DNA of 64,000 nucleotides from Moringa oleifera (taxonomy: Eukaryota; Streptophyta; Magnoliopsida; Brassicales; Moringaceae), in the NCBI GenBank assembly GCA_021397835.1, contig JAJFZO010000168.1, positions 248,001-312,000 of the forward strand, written 5' to 3'. This document shows, one piece after another, positions 1 through 10,439 of the stretch (the first letter of the stretch is position 1; every line of letters starts with the position of its first letter). Below the pieces are notes generated by a model that saw only the letters and a program-made list of their open reading frames with translations, had not been told where the DNA came from and did no database searches. Made by a program: the position numbers and the translations under genes.

Positions 1-1023
1 AAGAAGCAAGACCTATGATAGGGTAGACTGGACTTTCTTAGAAGAGGTAATGAAAATGATAAGGTTCTCATATCAATGTACTGGTCATGGAATATATCAA
101 GACGATGAACTATTCTATACTGATAAATGGACAAAGACAGGGCCAGATCTGACCATTAAAGGCTTTAAAGTAAGGTGATCCTCTCTCCCCTATCTTTTCT
201 TGTTATCTTTTCTTGTTATATGCTAAAGCCTGACTTCTCAATCATACAATAAAGGAAGGTCAACTTCAAGGTGTCAAGGCTGACCACAATGGCCTAGAAC
301 TAAGCCGTCTCTTTTTCGCCGATAATAACTGCTCTTCTTCAAAGCTCATAAGCAAGAATGTAGGGCTATTATGAAAATTATATAGATATGGTTTGGCTTC
401 TAAACAATGAGTCAATATGAAAAAGTCAACAATTTTCTTTTGCCCGAATATACCCGAGATCTAAATGGAGCTAAAGCATGAGTTAGGAGTATAAAAACCT
501 TCTAACCTAGCTAGCAACCATACCTAAAATTACCTTTGATCATTGGAAGACAAAAAAAAAAAAAAAAAAGAGTTTAATGGAATTAAAAACTAGATAAAAG
601 CCAAGCTACACACTTAGAACGAAAAGATGTTGTCACAAGTAAGCAAAGGAGTATTGATCCAAGCAATGATAGAGGCCATTCCAAACTATATAATAAGCTA
701 TTTCATGCTTTGTAAGACTTTCCTTCATGAGCTTAACATGTTAGCAGTGAGATATTGGTGGGGTGGTGAAGGTTCCTTCAGGTTCACTAGACAGCTCGAG
801 ACAACCTTTACCTTTTGAAATTGGGTGAGGGACTTGTTTTCTGTGAGTTGGAGGCTTTTAATATGGCTCTTTGGCTAAACAATGGTGGTAACTTCTCCAA
901 CGTATAATTAAACTCCTTTTGCCACAATGTCCTCAAAGTCAAATACTTTCCTTTTTCTAATGCAAATAGCTCATATGTTTGGCAAAGCATATTGATAAGT
1001 AGAGCAGTGATTAATTGAGGGTT
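1..1023 (+). pseudogene. LINE (L1-type) ORF2 pseudogene, 5' portion
   Basis: Broken reverse-transcriptase ORF of a non-LTR retrotransposon, already in progress at the window edge. Frames joined by eye read YDRVDW near 12-35, GDPLSPYLF near 172-205, a polymerase box decayed from FADD to FADN near 315-326, then SKGVLIQAMIEAIPNYIISY (627-710), RYWWGGEG near 750 and a stretch ending YVWQSILISRAVI near 1015. This order (RT palm, thumb, then the region before zf-RVT) is that of plant L1 ORF2. Several in-frame stops and frameshifts show it is dead. The reading stops exactly at a CACTA terminus and resumes at 3316, so this is one LINE split by a later insertion. The 5' part (ORF1, endonuclease) lies outside the window. 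Confidence 0.88.
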
Positions 1024-1035
1024 CACTACTACAAA
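1024..1035 (+). repeat. CACTA element 1, left terminal inverted repeat
   Basis: CACTACTACAAA. Its exact reverse complement closes the element at 3304-3315. Similarity beyond 12 bp decays quickly. Confidence 0.9.
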
Positions 1036-1037
1036 TA

Positions 1038-1300
1038 AAAGCTTTAATGACATTTAAAAATGATTTTTAATAAAAATTGTAAAACTACCATCACAGTTGT
1101 TGAAAACTGTTACTAAAAGCCCCAACTTTTAATGACAGTTTTAACAAAACTTAAAATAGGGGGCCTTTAATGATAGTTCTAATATAACTATCGTTAAAAA
1201 AGGGGTCTTAAATGATAGTTTTAATAAAACTATCATTAAAGGGAGGCCTTTAATGACAATTCTAATAGAACTGTCGTTAAAAGGGATGTTAAAAAAGAAG
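1038..1300. repeat. Subterminal palindromic repeat block, left end of CACTA element 1
   Basis: Four to six degenerate copies of a roughly 33-bp unit whose arms are TTTAATGATAGTT and AACTATCATTAAA around a short AT centre; the best copies lie near 1168-1198, 1209-1240 and 1249-1280. Related palindromes recur at the right end. Such arrays are where CACTA DNA-binding proteins are known to bind; binding here is inferred. Confidence 0.8.
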
Positions 1301-1309
1301 CCTTTAATT

Positions 1310-2400
1310 AACAATTGCCTAGGTTCCCTCTTTTGATTTTGTTGGTAGTAGCGAAGGAAGTGTGACTCACGAATGGGCACCAAAAAAGAAAAAGCTTCAA
1401 ATTCTACATACATCTACTCAAACAAAATGTGAATTTGAGACATCAAGTAGTATATACACAAGAAATCAGTTAATTCCTTAAGGATTTTTCAATAGTTATT
1501 GTATTTAACTTTCCTAAAATTTAATTAAAATGAATAAGAAAGGTGTGCCTACCAATTAAAGGTAGTCATTTGCACCAGAAACCCTAGATGGTAGAACTTG
1601 CATGGTTTTTCCTCTAGCAACAATGGAAGGAAACAGGTCTATCCATTTATTCTAAAATGACAGAGAAATTAAATTACGATGATTGTAATGAACTAATAAA
1701 CATATTCAATAATTAATAAGATTTCTGCATAAGAATCAAAGTATTAGAAGCAAATATAAGATGAAAGCTATAACTCTTGGAAATTACAAGCTGTGTGAAT
1801 ATGCTTCCATAAAAATAATGGGTCATAAAGACAATCCTTCATAGCAATTTAATAGTTGGATTTCCATGTTATGTAGGCATAAACAAACTTCATAGGGATG
1901 TTCAAAATTTGAATCATAAATGTATTTCTAACTTCAAAAGGGAATACTTACCATATCCAAGAAAGCATCCACTAAAGTGATGCTCTTCATTATAATCACA
2001 GCAACATCACGAGTAGCCTCAATCTAGAACTCACTAGAGTTCTGCTTAATATTTAAAGGCCACGGGAACATCCTAGCATGCTTTTTAAGATTTAGCAGCT
2101 CTTTTCCATTTTCACCATTTTGGATCCATAAAGACTCACCCATCTGACACATTTTCATGAGTTGGTCAATGGATGATATGGTAAGCTCCATTGCAAGAGC
2201 TCATTGTAAGAGCTTTTTCCTCGTCCATTAATAAGAAAGCATTCTCTAGAAATGAGGAACCAGGTAGCATAGACACAGGCATCATATCCACATAAGAACC
2301 CATTGTAGGCTCCGTGAAATGCCTTGGATAAATGCTCATGTTCAACTCCAACGAAAGAGGCAAGAGGGTAACTAAAACACCATCGGTTGTATTGAACGAA
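1310..2400 (-). pseudogene. Captured HD-ZIP class IV (homeodomain/START) gene fragment, three exons with introns
   Basis: Three minus-strand segments read as consecutive pieces of the linker and START domain of an HD-ZIP IV transcription factor (GL2/ATML1/HDG family, epidermal regulators). Exon a (about 2395-1952) reads LELNMSIYPRHFTEPTMG, then LLMDEEKALTM, then SSIDQLMKMCQMGESLW, ending ITLVDAFLDM. Exon b (1651-1553) is 33 codons starting NKWIDLFPSIVARGK. Exon c (1413 down to about 1310) reads MYVEFEAFSFLVPIRESHFL and then FLRYYQQN. The junctions have GT donors at 1951 and 1552 and AG acceptors at 1652 and 1414, all phase 0, so genomic DNA rather than cDNA was captured. An insertion of about 13 bp near 2195-2210 and two internal stops break the frame. 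Everything lies inside the CACTA element. The subgroup (HDG5-like from memory) is uncertain. Confidence 0.85.
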
Positions 2401-2689
2401 CAGTATAACATGAAGCGATACAGTAAACACATTCTAACTGATACAGTAAACACATTCTAACTGCAGAGCATTTCAAGATCATAAACAACAATAATTTTAA
2501 ATGTTTATGTTATTAAACTTCTTATCAATCAATCGCATCAGAGTAGCATGGATTACAAATAATAAAAGAGTCCCTCAAATGAAAACATTCTAGTGAAAGA
2601 AACCATTAGATAATGCTTTTCTCTTCAATATATCATCGTAAAATCATGCAAGATCTTACTTCTTTAGTTACAAGCCAAACAAATAACAA

Positions 2690-2760
2690 TATCTTTTCCC
2701 TAAGTCGGGTATTTTCGATGCAAATTTCTTCAAATTTACCAATAAACCCCCAACACCTTC
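2690..2760 (-). pseudogene. Possible leucine-zipper-loop piece of the same HD-ZIP IV fragment
   Basis: On the minus strand one frame reads KFEEICIENTRLREKI, close to the conserved EE-x-x-x-IEN-x-x-L-x-E stretch at the end of the zipper-loop-zipper of HD-ZIP IV proteins. It lies upstream of the START exons in transcript order, at a plausible distance. Only about 15 residues support it and no splice sites were fixed, so chance resemblance is possible. The remaining interior, 2400-2950, shows nothing else I recognise apart from a short tandem duplication near 2421-2462. Confidence 0.4.
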
Positions 2761-2954
2761 CTCATGGTCCCTGCACCATCCCCTAACCCAGCCCTTGTTG
2801 TTGAGCCCATCATGTTTGGTACTGGCGAACCAATGAACGATCTTGATGATCAGCAGTAACTCCAGCTACTACAACTTCCTCTTGATGTTGCTCGAAAACT
2901 AAAAAGCAGGCCCTCTAGCTCTAAAAAAAAAGAAGCAGGTGCATGATTGATTAA

Positions 2955-3300
2955 TAAGTGATACAGCCTTTAAGGGGCCAGAATTGACATGAAGAGCACG
3001 AGATGGTCTACAAAACCAGTTCTGCCAGAACTGGCGTATCCTTGAATTCCTTTGTGATTGAAGGCCTTCAATGCCAGTTATTTAAGAACTGGCGTTAAAG
3101 GCTCCAAGATGGTCTTCAAACACTAGTTCTTATTTAACTGGTGTGAAAGGCTACTATTTAATATTAGTTTATTGTTAACTGAGTTAAAGACCTTATTTTG
3201 AATGACAATTTTGGAATAACTATCATTAAAAGCGTTAATGAACCTTTTAATAATAGTTTTTTTTTGAATAATTGTCATTAAATTAGCGTCACTTATTACA
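2955..3300. repeat. Subterminal palindromic repeat block, right end of CACTA element 1
   Basis: Contains CCAGTTCTG-C-CAGAACTGG near 3015-3033, a perfect 9-bp inverted repeat with a 1-nt spacer, followed by spaced variants built from CCAGTT..AACTGG and then from TGACAATT..AACTATCATTA arms up to the right terminus. The unit drifts from an ACTGG-type to an ACTATC-type arm towards the end, which mirrors the left block. Confidence 0.78.
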
Positions 3301-3315
3301 ATTTTTGTAGTAGTG

Positions 3316-4560
3316 GTCCAAATGATGGATTAAAGATGGAACAAGATGGATATATGGAAAGACAACTAAATCTTACGATGTCTAGATATCAAAACTTCAC
3401 TACCGGGCCATTCACTAGTAACATAGATGCTGGTTAGCAGATTGATATATCTTATTAGTAGGAATGAGTAAAATCGTTTATTGTAGGGATCTTTGAACCA
3501 AATATACCGAAAAAAGTCTTAGCCATACCATTTAGTAGGTCTCCAATGAAGGAAAAGCTCATATGGGTCAAAAGCAAAATAAGATTTTACACAGTTGAGG
3601 CATGGTATTACATTGCTAGGATAATGCTTTAAAAGGAAATTCCTAGTTTTGACAATGAAGCAAATTCAGAAAGCTAAAGTCACCTCCGAAGTTAAAATAT
3701 TTGCTTAACGAATGCTTCATGGTATATTACCAACCATGACACCCCTTGTCTTTAGAGGAATCTTAAGTGGCAACGAATGCTACATTTAAGAAACTAGGCC
3801 ATAAACTTTACAGCACATGCTCTTTAGCCACACGTTTTGTAAATTAGTATTGGTAGCCTTAAAAGAAAAGCCGAGAACTTATCTTAATAGATTACAGATG
3901 ATGGGCAACTGTAAGATAAGGTTTTCATCCATATATAAGCATTGGACTTACTGAAAGATATCCTTATCGTTCGTAGGAATCTTTGGACAAACAAAAAAAA
4001 AAAAAATTTATCATGAGCACATTTATAATCTACCATCCATATTAGCAAAGGAAGCAAAAAAAAAAAAAAAAAAAAATGTCAATGGAGATGAAGTCTGCAT
4101 GAGGACGACATCCTCCTATGACAAGATCCCAATAATTGCAACACCCCCAACTACTATAATTTAAAATGAATATTGATGCATCTTTCTTTGTAGCTAGCAA
4201 ACAAGTTACCTTAGGGGTAGTAGCTAAAGATGATGAATGCAGGTTATCCGTGGCGTAATATAGTTAGTCAATCAAGTTAAATCTCCATACAAAAATGAAA
4301 TCATGACTATCCATTTTATCCTTAAAGTAACCTTAAGCTTTGATCAAGAAAAACATCATTTTGGAAACCGATTGGTTAATGGTAATTTTTTGGAATACAG
4401 AAAGCTACTAAGGCCATGAATGGGTTGGGAGGGGTTTGTATGGACATCAACTTTCTTATCACGTAATGTTTGATTTTCTTTTTAACATAAACTTAGAGCC
4501 TCCAATGAGTTTACTCATCTACTAGTAAAATTGTCTATTCATGCAAACAAATATGGCTGA
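3316..4560 (+). pseudogene. LINE ORF2 pseudogene, 3' portion (zf-RVT and RNase H)
   Basis: Continues the LINE broken at 1023. Right after the CACTA element a frame reads RWNKMDIWKDN, then PMKEKLIWVKSKNKILHS near 3545-3590 and LKSPPKLKYLLNECF near 3675-3720, the stretch before and in the zf-RVT zinc-binding domain. From 4168 it reads NIDASFFVASKQVTLGVVAK, the start of the RNase H domain fused to many plant L1 ORF2 proteins; later RNase H pieces are visible to about 4560. Stops and shifts are frequent. A-rich runs at 3990-4005 and 4058-4075 interrupt the frame. No clear poly(A) tail was identified. Confidence 0.82.
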
Positions 4561-4639
4561 ATTCATTACTGAGAAACTTCTATTATCCTGATATCTTTTG
4601 AAATCAATATATTGTTTTTTATGATTAAAAAAGTTGTTT

Positions 4640-5440
4640 ATGAAGAATAATTAAAGAAATGTAGCTTGCTGTTTTTTTAAAAAAATTCTTATTTAAGTAA
4701 TCTATTGTTTTGTGGTGAGTTATTGAGATTCTTATGATTTTTTTTTCTTTTATCTTAAAGTATGATAAATCAAACTAGTTTCTTCTTGTTTGTGGTGGCT
4801 TTTCTTACCAAACAAAGGGTTGCTAGTTTTTCTTTTATTTTGCTAGTGCAATCAATTTCCTTGAAACTTTTATAATTCTAATTATAAGCAAGACTCTATT
4901 TCTTAGGCACATCATATTGGTACCAAAGCACAAGATTGTGGTTGCTTGTAATATTGAGTGAAACATGTGAAAAGTGCTAGAGAGGAACACATAACTTGAT
5001 TTATAATTTTCTTCTTTCTAACAATTTAAATCATGGTCAAAGAAAATGTTACAAGTGGACTTTCATTGGAACAAGCTTAAATTATGGTGCTCCGATAAAT
5101 CTATGGAACTCAAATAAACACAAAGAGATAATGGAGCAACTTAATCATTTAACTCAAGTGTTCGAAAGACTAATTATGCAACAATGATCGTAGTGGTATC
5201 AATAAGCACTCAATGGCCTTTTCATGATGATGTGGGAGATGAAAGTTATCTTGGAGTAGACAATGATGCAATGAAAGGACCTTAACATAGGAAGTAGTAA
5301 TAGGATGTAAACAACATAAAATGAAGATTCTAGCATTTAAAGGGACTAATCACAGAGGAGAATGGTCCAATGAGTGTGAAAAGTATTCAATAGTATTTCT
5401 GGGCACATCAATAGCTTTTTAACTCATTTTAAGAATTTCT
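4640..5440 (+). pseudogene. Ty3/gypsy fragment: LTR end, primer-binding site and gag start
   Basis: The sequence up to about 4915 is an LTR end; a homologous stretch lies on the minus strand at about 38090-38350. A tRNA-Met-type primer-binding site follows at 4917-4930. The leader leads into gag: MEQLNHLTQVFERLIMQQ (near 5132-5187), then WPFHDDVGDESYLGVDND near 5210-5265, then MKILAFKGTNHRGEW near 5320-5365, the N-terminal gag layout of plant gypsy elements before the Retrotrans_gag domain. Decay is heavy and no pol was seen. 4560-4640 holds nothing recognisable. Confidence 0.62.
4917..4930 (+). other. Primer-binding site (tRNA-Met type)
   Basis: TTGGTACCAAAGCA resembles the common plant PBS TTGGTATCAGAGC. 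It lies just after a CA-containing LTR end and before gag, which supports the call. Confidence 0.6.
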
Positions 5441-5631
5441 CACTTTAGTTTATCCTTTTAAATGGTGGAATCTTTATTTTTATGTTGCTTCTTGGATCAT
5501 ATTGTTGCTTTTTTTAATCAAGGTTATTCTACAAATCATCATCTTTCACATCACCATAGAAAGCCCCTTTTTAGTACTTAAGCACATTACCAAGGTACTT
5601 GCTACATAATTATTTTATTTACACTTGAATC

Positions 5632-6206
5632 TGTTAGGAATTTAGTTGCAAAATAATATTTATTTAGGAATAAGTGGCTCTAAACTAGAGAAATAAATAA
5701 AATAGTAGAGATACAAAATTTGACGTGTTTCAGCTTAAAGCCTACATCCTTAAGTGAAAATTATCAAAGAAATTTTATTAAAGATGGAGATATTATAAGT
5801 GAATTTCTTTTTAAAAAGATAGAGATATTATAAGTAAGTGAATTTCTTTAAAAAAAAAAAAAACCTAACCCTTAAATACATCCAAGTAACCTCATCAACT
5901 CTCACAAAAAAAGCTTACAAAGGAACTTACTATATGTTTATTTTGCTACAATTTGCTATTTTTTTAAAAAACAAAAACTATGTTAATGATGGCTTTATAT
6001 ATGCAAGGTTATCTTCACAAAGTTTGGTAAGAAAGAAGCCACATTGCATGCTTTAGAACCATTCAATTACATAGTCAAAAGTGGGCCATATGATGATGCT
6101 TATGCTTTAAAACATCATCATCAACAAATATGTTTAGGCTTTAAGAAAATTCAAGAGATATCAACAAAATTTGCTTGAGCTTCAAAATTCAAGACATACA
6201 TCAATA
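5632..6206 (-). mobile_element. Solo LTR of a copia family (same family as LTR at 37377-37936)
   Basis: About 575 bp, opening TGTTAGGAATTTAGTTG and closing near CATACATCAATA, align along nearly their whole length with the 5' LTR of the minus-strand copia at 33440-37936. Shared landmarks are AGAAATAAATAAAATAGTAG, a block on the way to AACCATTCAATTACATAG, and AAGACATACATCAA. The strand is given relative to that element. No copia coding sequence flanks it, so it is a solo LTR or an isolated end. It lies just downstream of the gypsy gag remnant, and its relative at 37.4 kb also adjoins the same gypsy family but in the opposite relative orientation. Confidence 0.72.
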
Positions 6207-6800
6207 AATCTCCTCCTTGGCTTGAATTTATGAGCTGAAGAATTTCCTCAATCATCTTCTTTAGAAATGAATCTAATGGAATTGTAAACATTTAATTTTA
6301 TCTCTAATGAAGGTTCATTTTGAAGGAAAGAGGCTGGTAAAATTCGTTGTGCCTAAAGAGTGATATGAGATTGAGGTTATGTCATGTGAACTATTAAGTT
6401 TGAATCAAATATATATTAGGGATGATCTTAGATCATGATTGTTATGCTTCCAGTGTTAGGATTTATGATCACACCTGCAGTGCTCTCAATTAAGATATTA
6501 TTAGACAGTATTTGGAATTTATGGTAGATTGCATGATGTCAAATCAAGTCCTAGATGTTTATGATTTACCTTGTGATCGTGAGTGTGCTAAGATCGTGAT
6601 TGGATTGTGTTATGAGTTAGAATAGGATCAGTGCAGTTAAAGTTAGAAAAAGAGATAATGTGAAAAGAAAGATCAAAATTTCATTAATATGTTAAAAGAA
6701 TTACATTTTTCATATTAAAGAAGATAATACAAAGTTCAAGCCACCAAGGTAAAAGTGATGCAAGATATAATGGTCTTCAGTGTTAGTGCAAGAGTTATAA
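6207..6800. other. No recognisable feature
   Basis: A+T-rich sequence between the solo LTR and the next gag-like remnant. No protein family, terminal repeat or tandem repeat was recognised on either strand. Confidence 0.5.
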
Positions 6801-7131
6801 GTTGATCTAGATTGAAACTGGTAAAGTAGATACTTCAGCTAGTGCAAGGGCTAGGACCTTGGTTGGTGTTGGATTAGAGGCTCAGGCACCTCATCCATTG
6901 ATGTTTGACCTAGACATCATTGGACCAGTAGTAGGTCAAGTTCAAGGTAAAACACTTAAACTTGATCTAGAATGATTGACCTTAGATTGAATAGTAGCTC
7001 CAAGGCCACTTTTGCCACTCCAACATAAAAGACCTCAATGGTCAAACACTTGGATGCAAGTGGCTCAAGTGTGGTCTACCAACTATTAACATTGGTTGTA
7101 GCCTCTTCGATGGTTGACTACACCCACCGCT

Positions 7132-7365
7132 CTATCTGGAATCAATCCTTGGTGAGTTGAGATATTGGGCCTTGAATAATTGATTTTCTTCATCGACCAT
7201 TATTGTCTCTAACCTCTCTAAATTTAAGGCTAGAGCTTCGGCCTGATCTATTGCATTGATAGCAAATTTTTTTGTAGATTCAATCTCTTTTACTAATAGG
7301 ATGAAGGCCTTGCTAATGAGCTCGTATTGCTTATTGAGCAAGGCCACTTCACCAGCTAGTTGTAA
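7132..7365 (-). pseudogene. Coiled-coil gag-like remnant related to sequence near 20.8 kb
   Basis: A 71-residue open stretch reads MALLNKQYELISKAFILLVK and continues as a charged amphipathic helix rich in A, E and L, with predicted coiled-coil character. A plus-strand frame at about 20775-20835 reads ELALLIERYELVSKQNWLKE, recognisably the same motif, downstream of a Transposase_28-like gypsy gag. I therefore read this as the gag C-terminal part of that family, in opposite orientation. It lacks flanking LTRs and could be a fragment. 6800-7131 shows short open frames but nothing nameable. Confidence 0.4.
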
Positions 7366-7555
7366 AAGAGGAAGAGTAATGTTACATTAGGTCTTATATA
7401 TTCATACTGAGAAATAGAGAAGATGAATGCAAAATCAGTAAAACGATCTCAAGGGTTTGAAAATGATAAATCAAGCTAATATGAAGTAGGGTATTATGAT
7501 CTAAAAGAACCAAGAAGAAAGGATAATGGCATATACTTGGCTGGAATGGAGTATA

Positions 7556-8825
7556 TGTTAGCCCTATGATGCCATTATACAATAAATGGCTTAGATTTTT
7601 TTGATAACAAGCTTGAATAGGTATGATCCAATGAAGTTGCTAAGTATGTAGCATGATGAAACTCAAAGATATTAAACATGAAGTCTAGAATCAAGCATAA
7701 GGATCAAAATGAAGAAATGATAACCTAGATCCTAGGTAGGATTAGTCTTTAAGGTGTAATAGGTTGCTTTGCTCAAATAAATGAGAAATCACACACACAC
7801 TTTATGCATCTTCTTCTTCAAGCCTTGAACTTAAAATGAATGATTTTAATGAGATTTATTCAAAAAAGTTTCAAAGTGGCTTTCAAATTGATCTTAACTT
7901 AGTAAAACACATTTGGGAAAATAATACTACTCTGATTGGCACCATCAAGAGAGGGTCGATATCGTCACTTGACTTATTACCTTTTTAAGGCACAAAGGTC
8001 CTTTACTATTGATCGTTATCAACGTTACCATGGCCGAGCACTACCAAAAGGCTATAGACACTACCACTTGACTTACTACCTCTTTAAGGTGCAAAGGTCT
8101 AATACTACTGATCATTACCGATCATTACTAGTACTACCAACGACCGATGCTACTAGTGGACTGCAGGTATCACCACTTAACCCATTAGACCTTTAAGGCA
8201 TAAGGCTGATAGTATCAATCCTTCATTGGTACTACCAATTAAATCAAGTTTTAGGGTGTTAACCAGTAAAGTAGTACTATCAGTTGTTAAGTGGTATTAC
8301 TAGTTTAGGATTTCAAAATCCATGTTTTTGAATGTAATAGTTATGTTTTTAGATCTAGGTATAAATACCTTTTCAAAATTAAATAAAAAATCTTTCTTTA
8401 CATCTCCTTCACCATCTTTCTTGTTCTCTAAGCTCAAAAATCTCAAAACCACTCATCTTTAAGCAAAACATTCTAGTTAAACTTCATTGCACTTAATCTA
8501 CTCTTGTGTGAAAGATCATTAATGCTTAAATCATTTTTTTTTTTTTAGTGAGATCTAGGTATAAAGGTATGGGTATGCCTCATTGTATTAGATCTTGGTG
8601 AAAGAAATAGCCAAGAAATATTTATAAGAAAGTGAAGTAGTAAAATCTTCAAGTAGGGACTTGAGTCATAGACGTACGCAAGATTTAGTTGAACCACATA
8701 AATCTTGTGTTTAATTTCTCTTACCCTTGTTTTTTTATTTATTACAAATAATAAATTTGTTATTTGCATCGTATTATTAAAAGCTTTCTTAGATTCATTT
8801 AGAAGATCAAAACTACCCAATTAGT
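7556..8825 (+). repeat. 5' LTR of Sirevirus-like copia
   Basis: Aligns with 16122-17495. Shared landmarks: TGATGCCATTA near the start, TAGATCCTAGGTAGGATTAG at 7724-7743 and 16291-16310, a T-rich stretch, then GTATAAAGGTATGGGTAT near 8560 and 17175, and a closing block around CATAAATCTTGTGTT. The U3 part holds three degenerate units built on ACTTGACTTACTACCT..TTTAAGGC..AAAGG (near 7965, 8060 and 8175). Short minus-strand open frames in both LTRs are shadows. The expected PBS after the LTR is not clear, so the 3' border is approximate. Confidence 0.8.
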
Positions 8826-8849
8826 TATAACTTAAGTGTTTAAGAGGTA

Positions 8850-9890
8850 AAGACAACCAATGATAATTATAGGAAATAACATAGTTGAAGGACTTTCTAC
8901 AACTAAGCTTCCATACTTGATGGAAATAACTATAGTTATTCAAAAGTTGGGATGAAAATATATTTGAAATCTATTGACTTTGATTTATGAAAAATTCTAA
9001 AGAGTAGCCCCTGTATCCCTAGTAACTAGTGGATGGTAAAGCGATGAATATAATGAAGATGACAAACAAAAAGTCTAAGTGTAAGAGCAATAAATATTCC
9101 TTAGTGCCCATTTGACAAGGGAAAGTTTAATAGGATTTATACTTACGACAGTGCACAAATATGGAGAACTTTGGAAGTCACTCATGAAAGAACAAATCAA
9201 GTAACATAATCTAAAATTACATGTTTGTTCATAATCATGAATTGTTTAAAATGAAATTGGAGGAGACTGTTAGTGAAATGTTTACAAGATTTATGGACAT
9301 TATAAATGTTTTAAAGATCTATGGTAAAATTTATCCAAATGTAGAAATGGTTTAAAAGATTTTAATGTATTTGCCCTTTAGTTAGGATCCTAAAGTCACA
9401 ACTATCATAGAAGATAAAAATTTGAAATACTTACCACTTGAGGAACTCATGGGATTTATTATGGCCCATGAGATTGTGTGAAGGGAAAAAAAGGAACCGG
9501 AAGAAATGAAAAGGAAAAAAATGACTACACTTAAGTTGAGAAGAGTGATAAGGATCAAATAGCTCTCATTACTAGGAGATTCATGAAATTTTTAAAGAAT
9601 AAGAAGAATTTCAAGATGGGAGAAGAAATGCAAAGAGAGGAAGTGAATCAAGAATTGAATGTAAAAAGGATCCTATCATATGTTACAAGTGCAAGAAATT
9701 GGGTCATATAAGAGCGTATTACCTTTTGCTGAACAAGAACAAGCACAAGAGGAAAGCACTTAAACTGACATAAGATGACAATGAAGAAAGATCCAGAGAC
9801 AATAAAAGTGAGCGTGAAGTTGTCAACATGTACTTTATGGCCTATGGAGAAGAAAAAGAGATAAAAAATTCTATATCTTAACATGTCGCA
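8850..9890 (+). pseudogene. Copia gag (UBN2-type) with zinc knuckle, degraded
   Basis: Fragments of a UBN2/Retrotran_gag_2 capsid are scattered over 8990-9560. The clearest part is CYKCKKLGHIRAYYLLLNK near 9678-9735, a CCHC knuckle whose last cysteine has become tyrosine. An acidic, lysine-rich tail follows (DDNEERSRDNKSEREV near 9775-9820). The reading is interrupted by many stops. It would have formed the virus-like particle and bound the element RNA. Confidence 0.7.
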
Positions 9891-10439
9891 TTAGGATTTA
9901 CTAAATTTATTTAAAGATGTGTATGAATTGCTTGAGATACAACCATATAGGTTGAAAATCATTTAGGAAGAAACATATCCATTTTAAGAATAGTTATAAG
10001 ACCTTAAGTTATGAAAAAGATAAACTTACATTGAAAGTATAAAAGAACAAAAATAAAACATTAGATCAAACATTAGTTGATAAAAATGCTAAGTTGAAGA
10101 AGGAAGTAGCTGATCATAAGTTGTTTTTCGAAAAATTCTTAAAAGGTTAAAAAGCTCTTGATATGCTTATTAGCAATCAATGATGTAACTTCGATAAGAG
10201 TTGCTTTGGATATCGGCCTTTTGAGTTTCAAAAATACAGTAATAGCTATTTTGTGATAGTTACATCTTTACAAGAAAAATCTAAATATACCCATTATTGC
10301 AAAGCATGTCATGTTGCACCAAAATGTCATTTGATAGGTAGCAATAGAATGATGTGGCCAAAAGGTACACATGCTAACCCACAAGTACCCATAGAGTGGG
10401 TAGCAAAAACTGACACTTTTATTTTTGTTTTGTAGGCAT

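Larger units (their letters stand above)
1024..3315. mobile_element. Non-autonomous CACTA (En/Spm) transposon with captured HD-ZIP IV gene fragment
   Basis: The left end begins CACTACTACAAA at 1024 and the right end finishes TTTGTAGTAGTG at 3315, a 12-bp perfect terminal inverted repeat typical of plant CACTA elements. Both ends carry blocks of short palindromic subterminal repeats, as expected for transposase-binding arrays. Flanking trinucleotides are gtt (1021-1023) and gtc (3316-3318), a target-site duplication with one change. The LINE reading frame ends at the left border and resumes at the right border, independently fixing the insertion. No tnp2 or Transposase_24 coding sequence is visible inside; the interior is instead a minus-strand fragment of a host homeobox gene. 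Movement would have needed transposase from elsewhere. Confidence 0.9.

Noticed and set aside
2155..2430. Minus-strand open frame overlapping the captured homeobox fragment
   Set aside because: Wrong frame over most of its length; the frame of 2166-2453 and its continuation carry the HD-ZIP IV similarity.
8545..8820. Minus-strand open frame, with a near-identical partner at 17167-17394
   Set aside because: Both lie antisense within the two LTRs of the Sirevirus-like element; conservation reflects the LTR repeat, not a gene.
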